Origin: Vanilla planifolia
Taxonomy: Eukaryota; Streptophyta; Magnoliopsida; Asparagales; Orchidaceae
Length of the DNA stretch: 64,000 nucleotides
NCBI GenBank assembly: GCA_023846275.1
Contig: CM043868.1
Location: forward strand, 15,285,755-15,349,754
Reading direction: 5' to 3'
Shown here: in pieces, positions 10,320 through 24,626 of the stretch
Layout of the letters: the number at the start of each line of letters is the position of its first letter
How positions within the stretch are numbered: position 1 is the stretch's first letter
Position numbers and translations under genes: made by a program
Notes under the pieces: generated by a model
Database searches by the model: none
The model's input: only the letters and a program-made list of their open reading frames with translations
Told to the model about the DNA's origin: nothing

Positions 10320-12940
10320 TTCACATGCAAAGCTTCATGGAGTTACAATCCTCGTTTCCTCCTCTTAATCTTAGTACTCATGCTAGTAGTTAATATTTAC
10401 TACGTGGCTGATCCAATAACCTGTTTCACATAAGCTGGTTGACCCATTATCATCTGTTTCTTTTAAGCAGGTTGAACTTTTCATACACTTGCATGGTTCA
10501 TTTAAGCCAAAGCACTTGAGTAGTGTCTCCGGCACATTGTGAAGAGTTGAGATGCTCTGCATCAGTCGGCTAGGATTGGAAGTATTCTCTTGAGTAAGGA
10601 AGAGTCTCTGCCTTGCAAAGTTTAAAATGCTGATGACCCAATGCTTTTGTGAGACCCTCCTTGTCTTATTTATTCTATCTTCTTCTAAAACAATTGAGAG
10701 ATATTACTCCTCTTGTCACAAGTGAGTGGAAAAGGACCATGAGGAGTAGAATACAAGCCACAATTGTTGTTTTAAGTAGCATTCCTACCTTCTATATGAT
10801 GACCTACAAAAGGATAACCCCCACCCCACAAATGAATATAACTTTTATCCCTTTGAACATTTGATGGTAATTGACCTAAATGATTGTATGACTAGTTTAA
10901 CATCCTAATACCTCCGGGGTATATTTAAAATATAGCTTAATAAAATATGATATTTGTAGTTCTAAAATGAATGTAAATACCAATAAAATGAGAGATTTTA
11001 AAGAAGATTGTAATGATTGTTGTGCATAGACAACTTCTAAAGAAGATAGATACATATTAAAAATTATTAAATAAAATAAAAAGAATTTGTTGATGATTAA
11101 TTTATTATAAATAAAAATAGTTTAGTGATAGACAAAAAGATACAACTTGTTGAAGAAGTGTTAGTACTTTATTAGTGTGATAATTATAAGAGAAAAAACA
11201 TAATAAATACTAAACAATATGAAATCAATTATGAAATTAATCAAGAGCTAGAAGAATAGTTTGTATTGAAATTTGTATGACTAACTTTAGAGTTGTTCGA
11301 TATGAAAAATGTGAAGAATATAAAAATGTATAACGTTTTAATTAAATGGCTATTTTAAATCCCTCGTATTAGTTGGACAATTGATTAGTAGATAGAGTAC
11401 GTAAAGGGATAACCTCAAGTCTCCTTAAGATAGATGGTCGTAAATAAGACAAAGGGGAAATTCACAAGAATGATTTAGGCAGATGACATGAGAAAAAGTT
11501 CAATTTAGAGAAAGATTTATGGAAGAAATCTTCTTGAAAATGCTACATAAGCTTTCTCTTAGTCCTACTTTTAGTTGTGCAAAAGATCTACCAAGTCCAA
11601 GTGCGAGTGAATGTGAAAATTGTGCCTGACATCCAACCCTTGATTTATAATTATTGGATAGATGATTATTCAAAAGAAGAGTCATAATAGTAGAAAATTG
11701 TTGCTATACTAAAACTTGTAGCTCAAAGGTAACATCTTAGATTGTAGTCTTGTGTATGCTTGGAATGTATTGAGTTTGTGGTTCTTGTGAATGTTCTATC
11801 TAACATTTTGGTGGTTGCTTATATTATTAAATAGCTGAGGATTTAATTAAATGGATTAATCCTACTCAAGCATGGAATCTGTTTACGTGTTAGCCAAATG
11901 AGTTTGGAGGCTTCAAGAGCATTATTTGGTTATGGGAAAAAAGCAGATTTAATTCCTTCGGAAGAAAGTTGTGAAAACGGGAGTGAGCTACTGGATGAGC
12001 TAGAGTTGAGTGCCACCATGGTGTGACTACTTAAGGAAGAAAACAATGGGTAATTGCAATAGCTTAGTTGGAGTAGCACAATGTTTACATCTAGAATGGT
12101 GGTGACTAGCTATGAATCAAGAGCAAGGGAAGAGCTGCAACCAAAGAAATCAAGCAAAGGAAGTTGCAGTAAGCGAAATCAAGTTGGTAATGAAGGAAGA
12201 ATGGTTGAAGCTTCAGGAAATCGTTTTAAAATTTGTAGTAGAGTTAGTGGAGAAGAAGCTTACTATCAAGACTTCTCATGAGTTTCCATTTGGCTGTCTT
12301 GTAAAGGAAATCTTGTGAAGTTGAGAGCTTGAGTTGTAGCATTTTGAGGCATGTGTTACTACCTTAGGAGCTTGATTTGCTACTACAATACCATTGCTAT
12401 TCTGAGTAAACAAGATTTCAGGAGAGAATGAGCTGAGTATCAACGAAGCAACGATGGTAGTAGAAGTCGTAGTTGGAACCAAGCTAAAGAATTGAATTTT
12501 CATAGCAAGGAGGTAGTTTAAATTTTTTGGATGCTTGGAAATCAAGTTCAGTAGCTATGGGAATTCAGAGGTATAATAAGGTATGTATTTGTTGAAGTCT
12601 TAAGTTTTGCGAAAGTTTGATAAAGGTTCCCAGTCAGGTTAGCTATAGGAAGCTTGCTCAGGCTTGCAAGCTAATCTTTTTTATTATTTTGGCTTGTGCT
12701 GGAAGTGCAATCTTTGTAATTTTTATGAGTTAGGAGTCTTATGAGTTAGATTTTATTTTTATATAGCTGTTATTTAAGTTGTTCAAAGAGATGTGGAATC
12801 AACTTGTGAACAAAGCAAGAAAATGGTGACTCAATCAATACAATGTTGGTTAATGTGATGTTTTATAAGTTGTGTTGCACTTGAGTCAGGTGCAAGTTAG
12901 TGCAATTGAAGGCAGATAAGTGGTGATAATGAGCATATTT
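10320..12940. other. Unclassified repeat-like stretches, no intact gene
   Basis: Two islands of more balanced composition (about 10320-10870 and 11500-12900) look like retroelement debris rather than genes, with short frames and many stops. 10420-10490 holds a small internal repeat (TGTTTCACATAAGCTGGTTGAC versus TGTTTCTTTTAAGCAGGTTGAAC). The end of the second island, with Gly/Cys-rich reading and a TATATAGCTGTTATTTAAG segment, resembles an LTR but no partner is found. I could not assign a family. Confidence 0.35.
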
Positions 12941-14746
12941 TAATATATTTTGTATAATTTTTATTTGATACGGTCAGTGAAAAAAGAAATAAGAGAAAAT
13001 ACCAACCTTAATAATGACAATCAATGGTAGGAAGAGATGATGGAAAAGAAAAGATAATAGAAGAGATATTTTAAAACCATCATATAAACAAATTAAATAA
13101 TTATAATATAAGTAAATTAATTGTCAATTTTCTTAAATTATTACTATGGGTGGCGATGTGATGTGAGTATACCTTATAGCATACTATTATGAGATACATA
13201 TGTATATAAATACAAGTATCAAAATATAAAATAAGAAAAAAAAAATAAAATGAAAATAAAAGAATAAAAAAATAATTTACTGAATAAGCTTAGTGATCTA
13301 TAACATCATAGAAAAGATTGAATGAAAATATGATAATATTTTTTTTTATGTCTCTATCTTATAATTTCTTGGTATGATGAGAACACCATTGGTACTATTG
13401 GTACCTTGATATACAACCATGATAGACAAAGACTCATGATCATTAGTACTTCATACAAAGTGATGTTAGACAATGATTCTATGATAGAAATGACATCTAA
13501 TATCATTCCTATTGTTGTGAAGCTTTTGTGCTTGTTAACAAAGAGTAGGGATCTATTTCCTTTAGTACTTTTGTTTGGGCTGGTGGTAACAAGAGAGATA
13601 AAGGACTTCAAATATGACTTATATTATAGAGATATGATATGATATAAGATAATATAGATCAAAGATAATAATTATATTAAAAAATCATAATCTTAATAGA
13701 TAAAAAAAGAAAGATGAAAAGATGAAAAGCATTGATAATATTGAAAGTAAAAAATAAATAATATTAATACAACTTGATAATTATATGCATATATAAGCAT
13801 GTGGTATATATATGCATATATGCAATGATTAAGAAAATTTATATCTTTTTTAGATTCCATGTATTCTTATTTACTACTTTATCATTATTTACATACTAAA
13901 TATTATAATTTTTATTATAATTATAATTCAGTGATACTCTTAATGGAGAGTGAATTATGCAAATACAAAATTTAATTTAATTGGAAACACATGATTGAGA
14001 ATCAATAATTTTTTTTAGTTTTCACAAACCAAATCTACTACTTAAATAAATTATGAATTGTATTCTTTTTAAAACAAAATTACTTCAATAACCTTAAAAC
14101 AATTATAATAAACTTCTAAATTCACAAACAAATCACAAAACTCTAGAACAATTTAAGTACTTTGTTTTAATATATTTACATATGTAATTGCAAATTCTTT
14201 ATGAAAATAATTGACTAATTTTTTAAAAACTTTTGTGCGAGGATAATAAGCAACAATAATCGCTAATACTTTTTTTTTAATACAATAGCTCTTATAATAA
14301 GTTTTAAAAAAGTTGTTTATGTTAGAAAACTTTTGTCTAAAAATGTAAGAATAATAAAGAAAATAATCTAATTTTTTGTGGTTCAATAAAACCTTTACCT
14401 AATGCCACCCTCAATTAACCTCATTAGGTTTTCTTTACAAAATTACTCTCTTTTGTCATAACAAATAGTAATAAACATTTACAAAGTCATTCTCTTTTGT
14501 TGCAACAAGTGAGGATTGTTGAGTTGCCCTTATGTTTGATGAGTCAAGCTTTAAATGTTTAACATTTTATTCTTATAGATTTGTTAAGTGTGAAACAAGT
14601 TTACATGTAAAGAACAAACTATGCATTTTTTATGACAATGAATTAATGATCTTCAAAGTATATTAAAGTGTTCAACAAGTTTCTATGATTGAAAATATGT
14701 TCATTAGCTTTGATAAGATTTTTTTATCATAAAATAGAATATTATT
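12941..14746. other. AT-rich intergenic DNA, nothing recognised
   Basis: Low-complexity AT-rich DNA. A 190-base less AT-rich patch at 13390-13610 is open on both strands (78 and 85 codons) but shows no family motif. Short TATATATGCATATATGC-like palindromes occur near 13805-13825. No feature is supported. Confidence 0.5.
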
Positions 14747-16720
14747 TTATTCATTATAAGGTATGCTCCATTCATATCAATATCAAATACTATTCAAGTA
14801 TCCAATTGTTCAATCATCTCTACGATTTAGCAAACAAATAAGATTTCATTTTTCAATCCTTCAATTCTTTTCTTGGTTAAATTCTATTTATGTATCTTTA
14901 CCAAATTTCATGTTAAATTAATTAAATTAAAAAAATTAATTCTATTAAAATTTTAATAATTAAAAAAATCTATCACATCCCAAGCATGTGCCCAAATACA
15001 AAGCTCTTAGGTAGAGCAAGCTTGAGCTCGAGTGGGCACTTGCAAGCCCGAGCTCGAGCGGGTACTTGCAAGCCCTTATTGAGGAGATAGTTGGAACCAA
15101 ATCAAGTCAAGCCCGATCTTAGTGATGGTACAATATTCAACTGGATGGAGTAAGGCAAAGGATCAAGTCAAGAAAGTACTCAAACTAAGTATGCGCATAG
15201 GTCAAATCGAACCCGTACATGAAATATCTTATAAGCATTTAGTACACCTAGGTGATGAACTCACAAGCACACAAAGAGAGAGCTATAAATAATTCGATTC
15301 TCTTATAACACCTATGCAGGTTATTATAAAGAGCAAAGGTTCTCTTTTTTGCAATGTGGGACTATATTCTTAACACAATTCACAACACCTGAAGCATGCA
15401 AAATTTCCTCTTATCTGAGTGTTGATTGAACAGCTAAAGTTTCACCCACCTTTAAGCCTTATTCTAACTCCAATTAGATGTTAATGATCACATTTGATTT
15501 CATTGAACAACTTTATTTATTTCTATCTTTTAAAATATTTTACCCTTGAATCAAACAATCCACTAGATCTCATTTGACTTAATCAAATGATCCAAATCTA
15601 ATCACCTTGATCCAACCGTCGAGAACTCATCTGCCTTGGCAGCATTTGATTAGACAGTTAAGAACTCCTCTTAGTAGGGACAACGACTCTTGTCAATCTC
15701 ACCTAACAGCTAATTTCCTAACTTTTATATGTGCTTTTGCAATTAACCACTTTGGAAGATTTTTTAAATATCTTTTTAAGCTATTTGGGAGCAACTTTGA
15801 AAAAGCTTTATATTCATTTTTTGACGACCATGATCAACATTTTCTATACAAAACCAACCATTATTCATGAAATAATTAATACAAGTGAATAAGATTTTAA
15901 AATCTCAAAGAAAGGTTGTATCATATTCTATTAACGTAAATTTCTCCTGACAGTACCTACAAGTTATAACTACTTGAAATTTCAAAATCTTCCAACTAAG
16001 CTTAATTTTTCTAAGCTTTTATTTTCTAAATTCTCTTCATAATTTTAAACTCTTTATACATTTCTATATCCATCAATAAGCATAAAAAGTCTGTACATTT
16101 TTATCAAAAAATTATTTTCTTGCTGTGTTTTTCTTTTTCTTATGAGTTAGGCAACCCAGTATTTATGAAAGTTTGAGTTTAGTTTGATCTCATAAAAAAT
16201 CAAGTTGGGGTCAAGCTCGTAAAAGCCTGAGTTATAGTTGAAACCACAAAAGCTAATAGATTGGAGGTGAACTATAAGAAAAAACCTCAAGTGGGTTAGA
16301 AGTGAATCGTAATAAAAAATCTCAAATTATAAATCCTTTACTATAATTTTTTTTACCTTGATTAAGAGTGGCCGTAAGTTCTAGTTTAAACTGAACCATC
16401 TAAAAATTTGGTATACCATTCTTGATTATATTTATATTTTTTTAAAATCATAAAAATTATAAATTAATTTTTATGAATCAAAATATTTATAAACAAAAAT
16501 TTATTTTTATTAAAATTTTTTAAAAATAAATACAATATTAAAATTAGTAAAACTATTTTAAAACCTATAATTCACCCTTCTTTTATGGGATTTGTAGGCT
16601 CATTTTTGCTTTAGGGATACACCTTTACAAAAGTTACTTCTTTTTCTACAGCAAGTTGGGGTATACATTTGTAGGAAATATGTATGACAACTTACAAAAG
16701 TAAAGCTTGGTTTATACAAT

Positions 16721-17543
16721 AAGCAAAATAATGTTTCACCACCCACTTGAAGAAAATATAACATAAATCTAAAATGATGTATAAAATATTACTAAACAAA
16801 AATAAAACTTTATGTAATCTAGAAGATGATCAACTAGAGTATGTAGCAAGTGAAATTTTGTTTTCTTTTCTGCATAATTCAACTATAAAAGATCTTGATT
16901 TATAAACATCATAAAAAAAGATTTTAGTAAAAAGCATCAACCAATTCTTAGTTAAAACAATTCTTACTTATATCATCTAATATCTTAAAGTAGATAAAAA
17001 TAAGTGTAAAGATATACAACACTTCAAATAATTTGTATAATAACTCATATCTTAATACTTAAGACAACACAATTGCTAAATGAGCAAGATAAAGTATTAA
17101 TAATATTTACTAATAAAAAATAAATTATAAATTTAGCTTGGAATGATGTTGCAAGTAAATTTTAGTGCTCCAACCATAAGCTGAGAATATTACTAAGCAA
17201 ATGGATTAGTTAAGACATTGCAAGTTGAAATATCATTTTTTATTGTAGTAATTCTTCTCTATTTATATGAGAAAGTACATTAAATGCAAGCAAAGAATAT
17301 ACTATAGCTAAAATTGCATTCTTAAAAAGCTTTAAACAGCCTTTATGCTCTTAGGATTTAGATCATATGAATGCATTAACAGAATCGTACAGAGGCAATA
17401 AGTAATTAGATTAGATTGCCTTGATGATCTGCCTGTTACTTTAGTTCATTTTTATTAATAGAAATGTATTATATATATATATATATATGATGATCATATT
17501 ATACAATATGAATAAAATAAAATCATTTGTGATCAAATTTTAA
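16721..17543. repeat. Segment present in copy 1 only (about 0.8 kb)
   Basis: Copy 1 and copy 2 match up to GGTTTATACAATAA and resume at the AAATATTATAGT block. Between these points copy 1 has about 820 bases that copy 2 lacks. Either an insertion into copy 1 or a deletion from copy 2 would explain it. I see no clean terminal repeats that would show a transposon. A (TA)9 tract lies near 17470-17488. Confidence 0.7.
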
Positions 17544-18086
17544 ACTCTTAAAAAAATATTATAGTATACTAATAGTATCATATTAATATAATAAAAATTG
17601 GTCCAAATTTTGTTTAAGTCTTGAGCTAAGTCTTACTTGATAGATAATCATACTTATCAGAAAGCAAATCACTATCGTATGATATATATTTCCAAAAAAG
17701 CCTAGTTTTTTTATAAATGTTCTACGTTATGATTATAAACTATGAATGCTTCTATGACTCATATAAGTTTGATACATAGATCACCTTAGTACGATGTATA
17801 ATATTTATTGAGTGATGAATGTGCTCCGAGGATATCATTATCTTATTTGGACGATCCCAAATTTATGCTTTTATGTTTAACAATAATTATATAAACTTAA
17901 TTCATTAATATTCTTATATGCAAAATGATTTTATATATTAGTTCACATACTCATATAATCCAAACATTGTACTCATATAGTATGAAAATGTGCCTATTAA
18001 TAAACATACAACTATGACACAATTACTTCTTATTTTAACAATGTGCAAAATAATTACAAAATAAATTCATAATAATATAAAATAAT

Positions 18087-18366
18087 AATCATACTAGTGC
18101 ACATAATATGCAAATCTAATAACTTATATAAGATTTTAGTTGAAAGCTATAATTACAACTCAAAGACTTTGTACTTATATGACATGTGAGAAGTAACAAA
18201 ATAGAATCAAATTGGTATGATATTTTAATCATACTATTATTCACAATAAGAGTTTTTATTAACTTATATAAGATTTTAAACATATGATTATGATATAATG
18301 ACTTTGTACTGTATGATATATAGTGCTTGTTGATCCAACCATTACAAAAAACACTCATACAAGGTC
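18087..18366. repeat. Two diverged ~140-bp tandem monomers (copy 1)
   Basis: AATCATACTA..CACA starts units at 18087 and 18227. Both continue with ACTTATATAAGATTTTA, then GACTTTGTACT.TATGA, so the period is about 140 bases. The same pair recurs in copy 2, so the monomer duplication is older than the 5-kb duplication. Confidence 0.7.
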
Positions 18367-21300
18367 AATCCCTTATATGACCATAAGTAATAATCATACC
18401 TTAATATAGTATGACTTTTATTTTATTTGTCAAAATTATTTATTTATTTTTATATTTTATTTATATTTAGTTAATTTATTTGATTTATCCATTGAGATTT
18501 ATAAATCTTATAAGTACTTACATCACAAGTCATGCATCTAATACATCCAAATTCGGAGATTTTTATGTTACATGAGATGTCCAGCTTCCTGAGAGAGTGA
18601 ACAGTGTTTAGTATAGGTTAAGTAATTAAAAATAAATGAAATATTGATTTAAATTTTGAATACATTGTTATACAATCTATATATGGATTATACTATGTTG
18701 ATAATTTATTTTTGTGGTTTTATTTTAGTTAATATTGAGAATTTTGTCACAACATCAAGTTTTCACCTAAGGTTTAATGCCTTCACTTGATATTTTATTG
18801 TCACATCTAATTTTTTATTTGATTAAGAAGATGGTTACACATTAGGTTTATCAAAGGTTAGGCAAATGATCTATATTAAGGTTGTTTATTAGTTAATCGT
18901 ATCAATATGATTATTATTTTATACTTATACGATTTAGACTTTATTCATCTTTCTACCTTCACATTATATAGTACACACACCTATATTACATAGTATAATC
19001 TATGCTTTATGTTGGTTGGACATCAAATCATATAACTGGTCTCTATTAAGTAGTTTTAAAATTAGTCTTACATATTCAATCTTCATTTTGTACTAAAATA
19101 ATCCATAATAATGACCTAATTGGGCTAAAGGATTAGATAGACAATTTATTTTAAATATCACTTTATTCATTTTAGTAATCTAATCATTTTGTTGTATTAT
19201 TATGATCTAATAAAGGTTATCTCATTAATTATAGTGTCATCATAATTGTCTAATCTAATATTAAACTAGTACGATGACAAACACTTTATATAAAACTTGT
19301 TTTACAACTAATTCTACTGGTCAAATTCACTTTTTATACTTATACAATCTATAATAATAGATCCTATTATACAAAGGATTGGATGAATGTCATAGCATAA
19401 TTTTTTCATAACTAGATCATACTTATCAAATTAACTTATTATACTAATATGATCATTCTAAATAATAAATTGGGCAAGTGATCAAACCATATGATTTCTC
19501 AATAAGCATTACATACCCCATCGTACAAGTATCATCAATTGATAATAATCATATGATGCTTAAAAGATCTCATTTTCACATTAAGACTGGATGTTTTTTC
19601 TTTACCTTTAGTTATTAGGGTTGTACTAATACTATTTAAATGATAATCTTGTACAATCATTGTTGTTAGAAATTGCAATAACCTCTAACCATTATGGAAT
19701 CCAACTTTACTTTCATATTTTTCATTTGTTTATCTTCTGAGCATCTCAAGACCAATTTATACACAACTTTAATGAAGTTCTTATCTTATGTTGTAATTCT
19801 CCTGATACAAAGTCGATAATTCTTCCTTTTCTACAAGCTTTTCTTCATTAATTTCTTTAAGTTTCTCAAAAGGCAGCTCTAGTTCCCTTCCTCCCAATGT
19901 TTCCAAAAGCATCAATTTATTTCTTTATATAAAAGAGTTACTTTTTATTTAATAAGAAGATGATAAGCTAAATATATGAAATTATTATTCTTCTAATATA
20001 AAACTTTAAAAATTTATAAAATATTAAAATGACATCCAAAAATGCAAATCACTATCTCAAATTCCTTGGGGTAAGATCTTTACAATAGTATATTCAAAAA
20101 TAAAATTTGACTACTAGTATTTTATCACTATCTCCTTATATTTATTCATTATAAGGTACACTCCATTCATATAATTATCAAATACTATTCAAATATCAAA
20201 TTGTTCAATCATCTCCTTGTTTTAGCAAATAAATAAGATTTTATTTTTCAATCCTTCAATCCTTTTCTTAGTTAAATTCTATTTATGTATCTTTACCAAA
20301 TTTCATGTTAAGTTAATTAAAATAAAAAATTAATCTTATTAAAATTTTCTTAATTAAAAAAAATTCTATCACATCACAAGCATGTGCCCAAATACAAAGC
20401 TTTTAGGTCGAGCAAGCTCAAGTTCGAGTGGGCACTTGCAAGCTCGAGCTCAAGTGAGCACTCACAAGCCCTGACTGAGGAAATAGTTGGAACCAAGTCA
20501 AGTCAAACCTAATCTTGGTGATGGTACAATATTCAATCAAATGGGGTAAGACAAAGGATTAAGTCAGGAAAGCACTCAAACTAAGTATGTGTATGGGTCA
20601 AGTCGGACCCGTACATGAGTTATCATGTAAGCATTGAGTACACTTAGGTGATGAAATCCCAAGCAAGTAAGTAGAGAGCTATCTCTAATTCGATTTGATT
20701 ATAGCATACATGCAAGTTATTATAAAGAGCAAAGGTTCTCTTTTCTATAACGTGGGATTATATTCTTACACAATTCACAACACCTGAAACATGCAAAAAT
20801 TCCTCTTATCTGAGCGTTGACCAAACAACTAAAATTTTACTCGCTTTAAGCCTCATTCAAACTCCAATCAAATGTTAAAGATCACATTTAATTTCATCGG
20901 ACAACTTTATTTAATTCTATCTTTTAAAATATTCTACCATTGAATAGAACAATCCACTAGATCTCATTTGACTTAATCATATGACACAAATATAATCACC
21001 TTGATCCAACTGTTAAGAACTCATCTGCCTTGGCAGCCTTTGATCAGACGGTCTAGAACTCCTCTTAATAAAGACAACAGCTCTTGTCGATCTCTCTTAA
21101 TGACTAATTTCCTAGTTATTATATATACAGTTGGAATTAGCCATTTTGGAAGAATTTTTTTAATATCTTTTTAAGTTGTTTGGGAGCAACATTGAAAAAG
21201 CTTTATATTTACTTTTCAATAACTATGATCAAAATGTTTCTATACAAAGCCAACAATTATTCATGAAACAATTAATGAAAGTGAATAAGATTTTAACATT

Positions 21301-21807
21301 TCAAAAAAGTCTACATCACATTTTATTGGATTATATTCTATTGCATCATAAGATTTTTATTGTGCTTTTCTTTTTCATATGAATCAAGTAGCTCAGCATT
21401 TGCGAAAGCCCGAGTTTGGTTTGATCTTATAAAAAACCAAGTTAGGATCGAGCTCGTAAAAGCCTGAGTTATAGTTGAACCCACAAAAGCTAATATGTTA
21501 GAAGTGAATCGTAAGAAAAAATCTCAAGTATGTTAGAGGTGAATTATAAGAAAAAAATATCAAGTTATAACTCTTTTATTAATGGAGTTTTTTTTACCTC
21601 GATTAAGAGTGGATGTAAGTTCTAGTTTGAATCAAGCCACCTAAAAATTTAGTATACCATTATATTTTCATTTTTTTTAAATCATAAAATTATAAATTAA
21701 TATTTTTACAAATTAAATTAATTATAAACATAAAATTAATTTATAAAAAAAATTTAAAAATAAATACAATATTAAAATTAGTAAAAAAAATTTTAAAACC
21801 CATAATT

Positions 21808-21824
21808 CCCCCCCCCCCCCCCCC
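21808..21824. repeat. Homopolymer of 17 C
   Basis: Seventeen consecutive C residues within copy 2. The matching place in copy 1 (near 16570) reads TTCACCCTTCTTTT. A C run this long is unusual in such AT-rich DNA and may be a recent slippage expansion or a sequencing or assembly error. Confidence 0.9.
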
Positions 21825-22611
21825 TCTTATGAGATTTGTACACTCGTTTTTGCTTCAGAGATACACCTTTACAAAGTTACTTTTTTCTATAGTAAGTTAG
21901 GATATCCATTTATAATAAATACGTATGAAAACTTACAAAAGTAAAGCATGGTTTATACAATAATTGTAAGCTCTTGAGAAAATATTATAGTGTGCTAATA
22001 GTATCATATTAGTATAATAAAAATTGGTCTAAATTTTGTCTAAGTCTTGAGTTAATTCTTACTTGATAGATTGATCATACCAATCTAAAAGCAAATCACT
22101 ATCATATGATATATATTTTCAAAAAAGCCTAATTTTTTTAATAAATGTAGTACATTGTGATTATAAACTATAAGTGTTTCTATGACTCATATTATGATTA
22201 GTCAAGATAATTGTATGTACACAATAAATCTTATAATATTATCACAATAACAAGTATTATGAAGTGGACTATCATATAAGTTTGATATATATATATATAT
22301 ATATCATCTTAGTATGATGTGTAATATTTATTGAGTGATGAATGTGCTCCTATGATATCATTATCATATTTAGACGATTCCAAGTTTATGTTTTGATGTT
22401 TAACAATAATTATATAAGCTTAATTCATTAATATTCTTATATGTGAAATGATTTTATATATTGGTTCATATACTCATACAATACAAATATTGTACTCATA
22501 TATATTGTGAAGATGTGTCAATTAACAAACATAAAACTAGGACAAAAATATTTCGTACTTTTACAATGTGCAAAATAATTACATAATAAATTCATACTGA
22601 TATAAAATAAT

Positions 22612-22890
22612 AATCATATTAATACACATAATATGCAAATCTAATAGTTTATATAAGATTTTAATTGAAGGCTATTGTTACGACACAAAGACTTTGTACT
22701 TATATGGTATGTAAAAAGGAACAAAATGAATCAAATTGGTATGATATTTTAATCATACTAGTATTCACAATAAGAGTTATTATTAACTTATATAAGATTT
22801 TTAATTAAACATACGATTATGATATATTGACTTTGTATTGTATGATATATAGTGTTTGTTGATCTTGTCATAACAAAAAACACTCACATA
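22612..22890. repeat. Two diverged ~140-bp tandem monomers (copy 2)
   Basis: Units start at 22612 and 22751 with AATCATA and contain the same TATATAAGATTTT and GACTTTGTA blocks as the pair in copy 1. Confidence 0.68.
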
Positions 22891-24626
22891 AGGTCAATCC
22901 CTTATATAACCAACTTTGCACAAAACCTTAATACATGTAATAATTATACCTTAATATAGTATGACTTTTATTTTATTCATCAAACTTACTTATTTATTTT
23001 TTGTATTTTATTTATATTTAGTTATTTTATTTGATTTATTTGTTGAGATCTATAAATTTTATCAATACTTATATTACAAGTCATGCATCTAATATATCAA
23101 AGTTTGGAGATTTTTATACTACATGAGATAATCACATTCCTGGAATTTGAGAGTGAATAGTGCTTAGTATAGGTTAAGTAATTAAAAATAAATGAAATAT
23201 TGATTTAAATTTTGAATATATTGTAGTATAATCTATATATGAATTATACTATGCTGATAATTCATTTTTGTGATTTTATTCTAGTTAGTATTGAGAATTT
23301 TGTTATAATATCAAGTTTTCACTTAAGATTTAATGCCTTCACTTAATATTTTATTATCACATCTAAGTTTTTATTTGATTAAGAAGATGGTTACACATTA
23401 GGTTTATCAAAAGTTAGGTAAATGATCTATATTAAGATTGTCTATTAGTTAATCATATCAATATGATTCACATTTTATACTTATATGATGTGGATTTTAT
23501 TCATCTTTCTACCTTCACATCATATAGTACACCCACCTATATTACATAGTACAATCTATACTTTATGTTGGTTGGACATCGAATCATATAACTGATCTCT
23601 ATTAAATAGTTTTAAAATTAATCATACATATTCAATCTCTATTTTGTATTAATACAATCTATAATAATGACCTAATGAGGCTAAAGGATTAGATAGACAA
23701 TTTATTTTAAACATCACTTTATTTATTTTATTAGTCTGATCACTTTGTTGTACTATTATGATCCAATAAATGTTATCTCATTAATTATATTGTCATCATA
23801 ATTGCCTAATCTAATATTATACTAATATGATGACAAACATTTTATATAAAACTTGTTTTATAACTAATTTTACTGGTCAAATTCACCTTTTATACTTGTG
23901 CAATCTATAACAATAGATCACAAAGGATTGGATAAATGTCATAGCATAATTTTCTCATAATTAGATCATACTTGTTAGATTAACTTATTATACTAATATG
24001 ATCCTTCTAAATATTAAATCAAACAAGTGATCAAACCATATGATTTCTCAATAAGCATTACATATCCCATCGTACAAGGATAATCAATTGGTAATAATCA
24101 TATGATGCTTAAAAGATCCTATTTTCACATTAAGGCTGAAAGTTTTTTAACCTTTTGTTACTAGGGTCATACTAACACGATTTAAATGATCATCTTGTAC
24201 GATCATTGTTGTCAGAAAGTGCAACAACCTCTAACCATTATGGAATCCAACTTTGCTTTCATATTTTTTTATTTGTTTATATTTTGAGCATCTCAAGACC
24301 AAGTTATACACAACTTCAATGAAGTTCTTATCTTATGTTGTAATTCTCATGATACAAAGTCGAGTTCCCTTCTTTTCTCTTCTAGCTTTTTCCTATTGTT
24401 TCCAAAAGCATCAATTTATTCTCTATATAGAAGAGTTACTTTTTATTTAATAAGAAGATGATAAGCTTAAATATATTAATTATTATTCTTCTAATATCAA
24501 ACTTTAAAAATTTATAAAATATTCAAATGACCTCCACAAATGCAAATCATTGTCACAAATTCTTTGGGATAAGATCTTTACAATATTATAGTCAAAAATA
24601 AAATTTGACCACTAGTATTCTATCAC

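Larger units (their letters stand above)
14747..20128. repeat. Copy 1 of a large head-to-tail duplication (5.4 kb)
   Basis: Starts at TTATTCATTATAAGG and ends at ATTTTATCAC. The whole stretch reappears in order and orientation at 20142-24626, by eye at about 90 percent identity over the first 140 bases. Landmarks pair up: 'GTGCCCAAATACAAAGC' (14990/20380), 'CATCTGCCTTGGCAGC' (15630/21025), 'CATATGATTTCTCAATAAGCATTACATA' (19487/24040). No intact coding frame survives. A central part (14990-15420) with a GAGCTCGAG-rich block and a TATAAATA box looks like a former LTR or promoter-bearing transposon. The family is not identified. Confidence 0.88.
20142..24626. repeat. Copy 2 of the large head-to-tail duplication (4.5 kb)
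   Basis: Begins with the same TTATTCATTATAAGG 13 bases after copy 1 ends and finishes at ATTCTATCAC. It lacks the 0.8-kb segment of copy 1. It has about 80 bases at 22195-22275 that copy 1 lacks, bounded by short CATAT repeats, and a longer TA run at 22278-22304. Many differences are C/T or G/A, as expected for old methylated repeat DNA. Confidence 0.88.

Noticed and set aside
12081..12545. Cluster of short frames that could be a small gene
   Set aside because: Overlapping on both strands with no recognisable domain; more like retroelement debris.
14747..24626. Reading the large direct repeats as the LTRs of one element
   Set aside because: They are adjacent with only a 13-base spacer, lack primer site or coding between them, and are too long; tandem duplication fits better.
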